21,029 nt of DNA from an uncultured Flavobacterium sp. (GTDB lineage: Bacteria; Bacteroidota; Bacteroidia; Flavobacteriales; Flavobacteriaceae), in contig NZ_CAMLIX010000063.1 of assembly GCF_946479975.1 (NCBI RefSeq), positions 1 through 21,029 of the forward strand. The letters run 5' to 3'. This document shows, in pieces, positions 17,655 to 21,029 of the stretch; position 1 is the first letter of the stretch; the number at the start of each line of letters is the position of its first letter. The notes under the pieces were generated by a model that was not told where the DNA came from, ran no database searches, and was given only the letters and a program-made list of their open reading frames with translations. Both the position numbers and the translations under genes were made by a program.

Positions 17655-17680
17655 GTATAGACAGCTTTCGCTGTCTATAC
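17655..17680 (-). promoter_or_regulatory. Stem-loop with GNRA tetraloop between susD and nagB
   Basis: A perfect 11-bp stem (17655-17665 with 17670-17680, GTATAGACAGC / GCTGTCTATAC). In the minus-strand transcript the loop is GAAA, closed by C-G, a very stable GNRA tetraloop. It lies 37 bp after the susD stop codon and 44 bp before the nagB start. No proper U-run follows. Likely roles are protection of the susCD mRNA 3' end or partial termination. Confidence 0.75.
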
Positions 17681-17716
17681 CAGACTACTAACCAAACTCA
17701 ATATTATAAATTTCTC

Positions 17717-19285
17717 TTAGAAGTTTGCCTTATTTACATCCCACCATAGTCTTGTAGCTCCATTATCTACACCTCCTAGTACGGCAACTCCTGACGCAAC
17801 TCCTTGAGGGTTGTTTGCTGTTTCAGATTGTGCAAATGGTAATCTTCTAACTCCTAACTCAGTACTTATAACCCCACCACTTTTATTGTTTGCAATTCTG
17901 AATAATTTTGGATATCCTGTTCTTCTAAATTCAGACCAAGCTTCTTGACCATCAGGGTAAGTTGCAATCCATTTTTGAGTAATAATTTTTTCAAGATTCT
18001 CCTCATTAGTTGCTCCCCATGCTACTGTAACTTTAGAAACTGCAGGCGTATTATTTGCCGGAAATAATGGATCTACATAGTCAGAAGGTTTTTTAGTATT
18101 GTCTGCAGCGTAAGCAGCTGCCCCGCCAACACCATTTTCTTCAAAAGATGCTGCAATACCTGCCTCATACAATTCTTTACCAGTTCCTCCCATATTCCAT
18201 CCTCTTAACGCACCTTCAGCTCTCAAGAAATAAACTTCTGCAGTAGTCATCCACGTAACTTCACCAGTTTTTGTTCTAGGTCCAGTTTGTGAAAATTTAG
18301 CATATGTAGTACCTGACGGATATGTAACCCCAGTTCTAACAGAAGCATATTGTCCTGGAGTAATTTCAGCAGTATTCCAATATTTAGCGATACGAGGATC
18401 TTGATAACCACCTAATATAGACTGCATATCTGCTCCCATAAATAAACCAACCCATGAATGACTCATTACGTCGATTACATCAAGATTTACAGATGGTTTT
18501 ACCTTCATAACATCTCCATTAACTTTGAATACTCCAATTGAATTATTAACTGCTTTTTCTGCCTCTGTTTTTGCTAATGCTGGATCTACCTTAGCTACAC
18601 GTACGGCCATTCTTAATCGAAGTGAATTTGCATATTTAACCCATTGAGTGTAATCACCGTCATATATTGACAAATCTGTTCCTTTAAAACTTGATGCCTC
18701 ACCTGCAGTTACTCTTTTAGTTAATTCTGTAACTGCAAAGTCTAGATCTTTAAACATTTGTGTATAGATGTCTTTTTGAGAATCGTAAAGAACAGCACCC
18801 AAATCACCAAATTTAGAATAAACAGCGGGTCCATACATATCTGTGATTCTTTGCATTTGCGCTACTTTTATAATTAGCGACCATGCATAAAACTGATCAA
18901 ATTTACCTTCAGCTCTTTGTTTCACTTTATACATATTCGAGATAACGTCTAAGTAAGCTGTATCCCATGCAAACCCATTCCAACCTGGATTCAACGCATA
19001 ATCATAATTATTTGTAGCTCCAAAAGGAACTGGCGTAATCATGTATCCTGACCAGCCATCAGCTTGTAAGCTTTGCTGAATCTGATATTGCCAAGTGATA
19101 TCAGAAATATACATTCTGCTAAAAGAAGGTTTAAACAAACTTTTTATATTGTTATAATCCTGCTCGATTTGTCCTGTTGTAGCCCCTTCAGGGTTTGTAT
19201 TAATGTCCTCAAAATTATCTGTACAACTAAACGCTGCAAGTAAAGAGAAGCATATTGCTGTTCTTTTTAATTTATTTATTGTCAT
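17717..19285 (-). CDS. SusD/RagB-family outer-membrane glycan-binding lipoprotein
   Basis: A 522-residue surface lipoprotein that should bind chitin oligosaccharides and hand them to the SusC channel. The signal peptide ends in the lipobox LAAFSC with Cys21, followed by the opening TDNFEDINTNPEGAT, which is typical of the SusD-like group with short TPR-type helices. Helical pairs fill about 45-330. The C-terminal half contains TAEVYFLRAEGALRGW and the terminal WWDVN. The length is usual. The start lies 10 bp after the SusC stop codon, so both are co-translated from one mRNA. The specificity comes only from the neighbouring chitinase and hexosaminidase; the binding-site aromatics cannot be named from sequence alone. 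Confidence 0.94.
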   Translation of the reverse strand: MTINKLKRTAICFSLLAAFSCTDNFEDINTNPEGATTGQIEQDYNNIKSLFKPSFSRMYISDITWQYQIQQSLQADGWSGYMITPVPFGATNNYDYALNPGWNGFAWDTAYLDVISNMYKVKQRAEGKFDQFYAWSLIIKVAQMQRITDMYGPAVYSKFGDLGAVLYDSQKDIYTQMFKDLDFAVTELTKRVTAGEASSFKGTDLSIYDGDYTQWVKYANSLRLRMAVRVAKVDPALAKTEAEKAVNNSIGVFKVNGDVMKVKPSVNLDVIDVMSHSWVGLFMGADMQSILGGYQDPRIAKYWNTAEITPGQYASVRTGVTYPSGTTYAKFSQTGPRTKTGEVTWMTTAEVYFLRAEGALRGWNMGGTGKELYEAGIAASFEENGVGGAAAYAADNTKKPSDYVDPLFPANNTPAVSKVTVAWGATNEENLEKIITQKWIATYPDGQEAWSEFRRTGYPKLFRIANNKSGGVISTELGVRRLPFAQSETANNPQGVASGVAVLGGVDNGATRLWWDVNKANF

Positions 19286-19295
19286 GATTGTAAGA

Positions 19296-21029
19296 TTAGA
19301 AAGTTAAGTTTAAATTAAGACCAATACTTCTTGTAGATGGTAAACCAAATACATCAACTCCTTGTAAACCTTCTCCTGTACTTAGCGCCACATTTGGATC
19401 AAATGGTGCATCTTTATAGATAAAGAATAAGTTTCTTGCAATTAGTGATATTGTTGCAGATTGTACGAATGGCAATTTATCTTTCTTGAAAGTATATCCT
19501 ACAGATACCTCTCTTACACTAACATTTGTAGCATCGTAAACATACTGGCCAGAAACTCCATTTCTACCTGCTGTATTAGTATAATAGTCAAATGCATCCA
19601 TTGTTGTTACCGGAGTACCATCACTTGCTTTCACACCATTAATTTTAACACCTCCTGCATTTCTTGCGTCACCTGTCGCTTGAGAAACTCCATTATAATC
19701 GTTTATTGCTTGTGTTAAACTAAGAACTTCACCTCCAAAACGTCCATCAATTAAAACATTTGCAGTAAATGAACCAATTTTAAAAGTATTTGACCATCCT
19801 AACATAAAATCAGGATTTGCATTTCCTACTTCTTCCCAATCTGTTCTTTGAATAGTATTGTCATCATTAATCAATATTCTTCCTTGTGTATCTTTCTTAA
19901 AGTTAACACCTTCAATAACTCCAAAAGGTCTTCCTTCTATTAATGCATATCTATACGTGTTAGATCCTGGATCTGTAAGAGTAATTCTTCCTCCCTCACC
20001 CTGATCTGCAGGAATATCATTTACCCTACTTTTGTTTTGAGAATAATTAAAACTTGTATTCCATCCAAATTTTTCATTTTTGATAATATCTGCAAATACT
20101 ACAGCTTCAAATCCTTTATTGGTAATACTTCCTGCATTGATTACATAATTAATGTAACCATTCTGGTTTGTAGATCCTGCAGGAATTGTCATTAATTGAT
20201 TTTTTGTTTCTGAATTATAATATGAAAGTTCAAATCCAAATCTGTTGTTTAAGAATCTCCACTCTGTACCTAACTCAACCTCTGATTTTAACTCTGGTTT
20301 CAATGTAGTTCCAGGTATTGGTCCGTTAGCACCCACAATACTACCTGCAACAATTGTTACTGTAGGATTTGTAATAAATGCTGAAATGTCGTTACCAACT
20401 CGAGCATAAGTAGCTCTAACTTTTCCAAAGCTAATAGCTTCTGGCATTGTAAACATTTCGCTTAAAATACCTGTAAGACCAATAGATGGGTAAAAATAAC
20501 CAGGAGTATCTGTATTACTTAGAGTAGAAGACCAGTCATTTCTCGCAGCGGCATCTAAGAATAAGTAATCTCTAAATCCAAAAGTTGTAGCAGCAAACAC
20601 AGATTGTACTTCTCTTTGATATGCTGTTTGTACATTCCCAGAATTGTTAACAAAGTTTCCTAAAGTAAAAATGTTAGCATAAACTAAACCAGCTCCAATT
20701 CCAGAATCAAGATTTACACCAGCACTTTTACCATTATTGATACTTGTACCAATTGTTCCGTTGAATGAAAAATCATCTGATATTTTTGTATTAATAAGAC
20801 CAATTAAATCTGCATAATTTTGAGCAGTAACTAGATTTGTATTAAGAAATCTACCATTTGTATGAACTAATGAAGTTGCAGAAGTAGCAAACATTTCTTT
20901 TTGAAAATTACCTTCACTTCTATTATAGCTGTATCTTGAAGTTAAATGAAACCAATCTGCTATTTTATAATCTAAAGCGATCGAACCATTGAAGAAATTA
21001 TTCGTATCAACTGACTTTTGTCTGTTGAT
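19296..21029 (-). CDS. SusC/RagA-family TonB-dependent transporter, C-terminal part
   Basis: The frame is open from the right edge of the window to TAA at 19296-19298, giving 577 residues of a protein that is usually about 1000 long. All that is visible is beta-barrel: alternating polar and aromatic strands such as WGITTN-like and [38 protein letters not shown], and the terminal [13 protein letters not shown], which ends in Phe as outer-membrane barrels do. The signal peptide, carboxypeptidase-like domain, TonB box and plug lie outside the window. With the SusD partner 10 bp downstream it forms the outer-membrane import complex for chitin oligosaccharides. The internal ATG at 20892-20894 is not the true start, because the frame continues unbroken for 45 codons to the edge. 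Confidence 0.94.
   Translation of the reverse strand: MNRQKSVDTNNFFNGSIALDYKIADWFHLTSRYSYNRSEGNFQKEMFATSATSLVHTNGRFLNTNLVTAQNYADLIGLINTKISDDFSFNGTIGTSINNGKSAGVNLDSGIGAGLVYANIFTLGNFVNNSGNVQTAYQREVQSVFAATTFGFRDYLFLDAAARNDWSSTLSNTDTPGYFYPSIGLTGILSEMFTMPEAISFGKVRATYARVGNDISAFITNPTVTIVAGSIVGANGPIPGTTLKPELKSEVELGTEWRFLNNRFGFELSYYNSETKNQLMTIPAGSTNQNGYINYVINAGSITNKGFEAVVFADIIKNEKFGWNTSFNYSQNKSRVNDIPADQGEGGRITLTDPGSNTYRYALIEGRPFGVIEGVNFKKDTQGRILINDDNTIQRTDWEEVGNANPDFMLGWSNTFKIGSFTANVLIDGRFGGEVLSLTQAINDYNGVSQATGDARNAGGVKINGVKASDGTPVTTMDAFDYYTNTAGRNGVSGQYVYDATNVSVREVSVGYTFKKDKLPFVQSATISLIARNLFFIYKDAPFDPNVALSTGEGLQGVDVFGLPSTRSIGLNLNLTF

Noticed and set aside
20892..20894. ATG as start of the SusC-like gene
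   Set aside because: The frame is open to the window edge and encodes more beta-barrel strands; SusC proteins are about 1000 residues long.

Overview
The window looks like the chromosome of a Flavobacterium close to F. johnsoniae (Bacteroidota). The grounds are low GC content, promoters with the Bacteroidota -7 box TAnnTTTG, a SusC/SusD pair, a very large chitinase with a type IX secretion-type C-terminus, and several intergenic repeat families of a kind I associate with flavobacteria. Gene order from SusC to ChiA matches the characterised chitin utilisation locus of F. johnsoniae as I remember it; no database search was possible.

Region 1 (1-2995, all minus strand): pyrR and pyrB (pyrimidine salvage/regulation and the first committed step of UMP synthesis), then a small possibly STAS-like protein, then the start of ribonuclease Z, which runs off the left edge. 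The gaps hold three different inverted-repeat structures. Region 2 (3184-5206, plus strand): a rhomboid intramembrane protease with a large non-rhomboid N-terminal part, and a 56-residue lipoprotein gene ending in a strong bidirectional terminator. Region 3 (5261-7972, minus strand): a YbiT-like ABC-F ATPase with one apparently dead nucleotide site, a repeat element of about 235 bp, and an exported thioredoxin-fold protein.

Region 4 (8079-21029, minus strand) is the chitin locus, transcribed from right to left: SusC (partial) - SusD - glucosamine-6-phosphate deaminase fused to a PIG-L deacetylase-like domain - GH20 beta-N-acetylhexosaminidase - ChiA with two GH18 domains - rho-independent terminator. 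The expected flow is: ChiA is exported through the type IX system and cuts chitin; SusCD binds and imports the oligosaccharides; the periplasmic GH20 enzyme releases GlcNAc; after uptake and phosphorylation (genes not in this window) the cytoplasmic fusion protein yields fructose-6-phosphate. SusC and SusD are 10 bp apart, whereas each later gene boundary holds a stem-loop of a different sequence, which may set the relative dose of importer and enzymes.

Most of this is known biology. I did not find a clearly undescribed system. The points most worth a second look are the stem-loops at operon boundaries, the asymmetric ABC-F ATPase, the deaminase/deacetylase fusion and the repeat elements.
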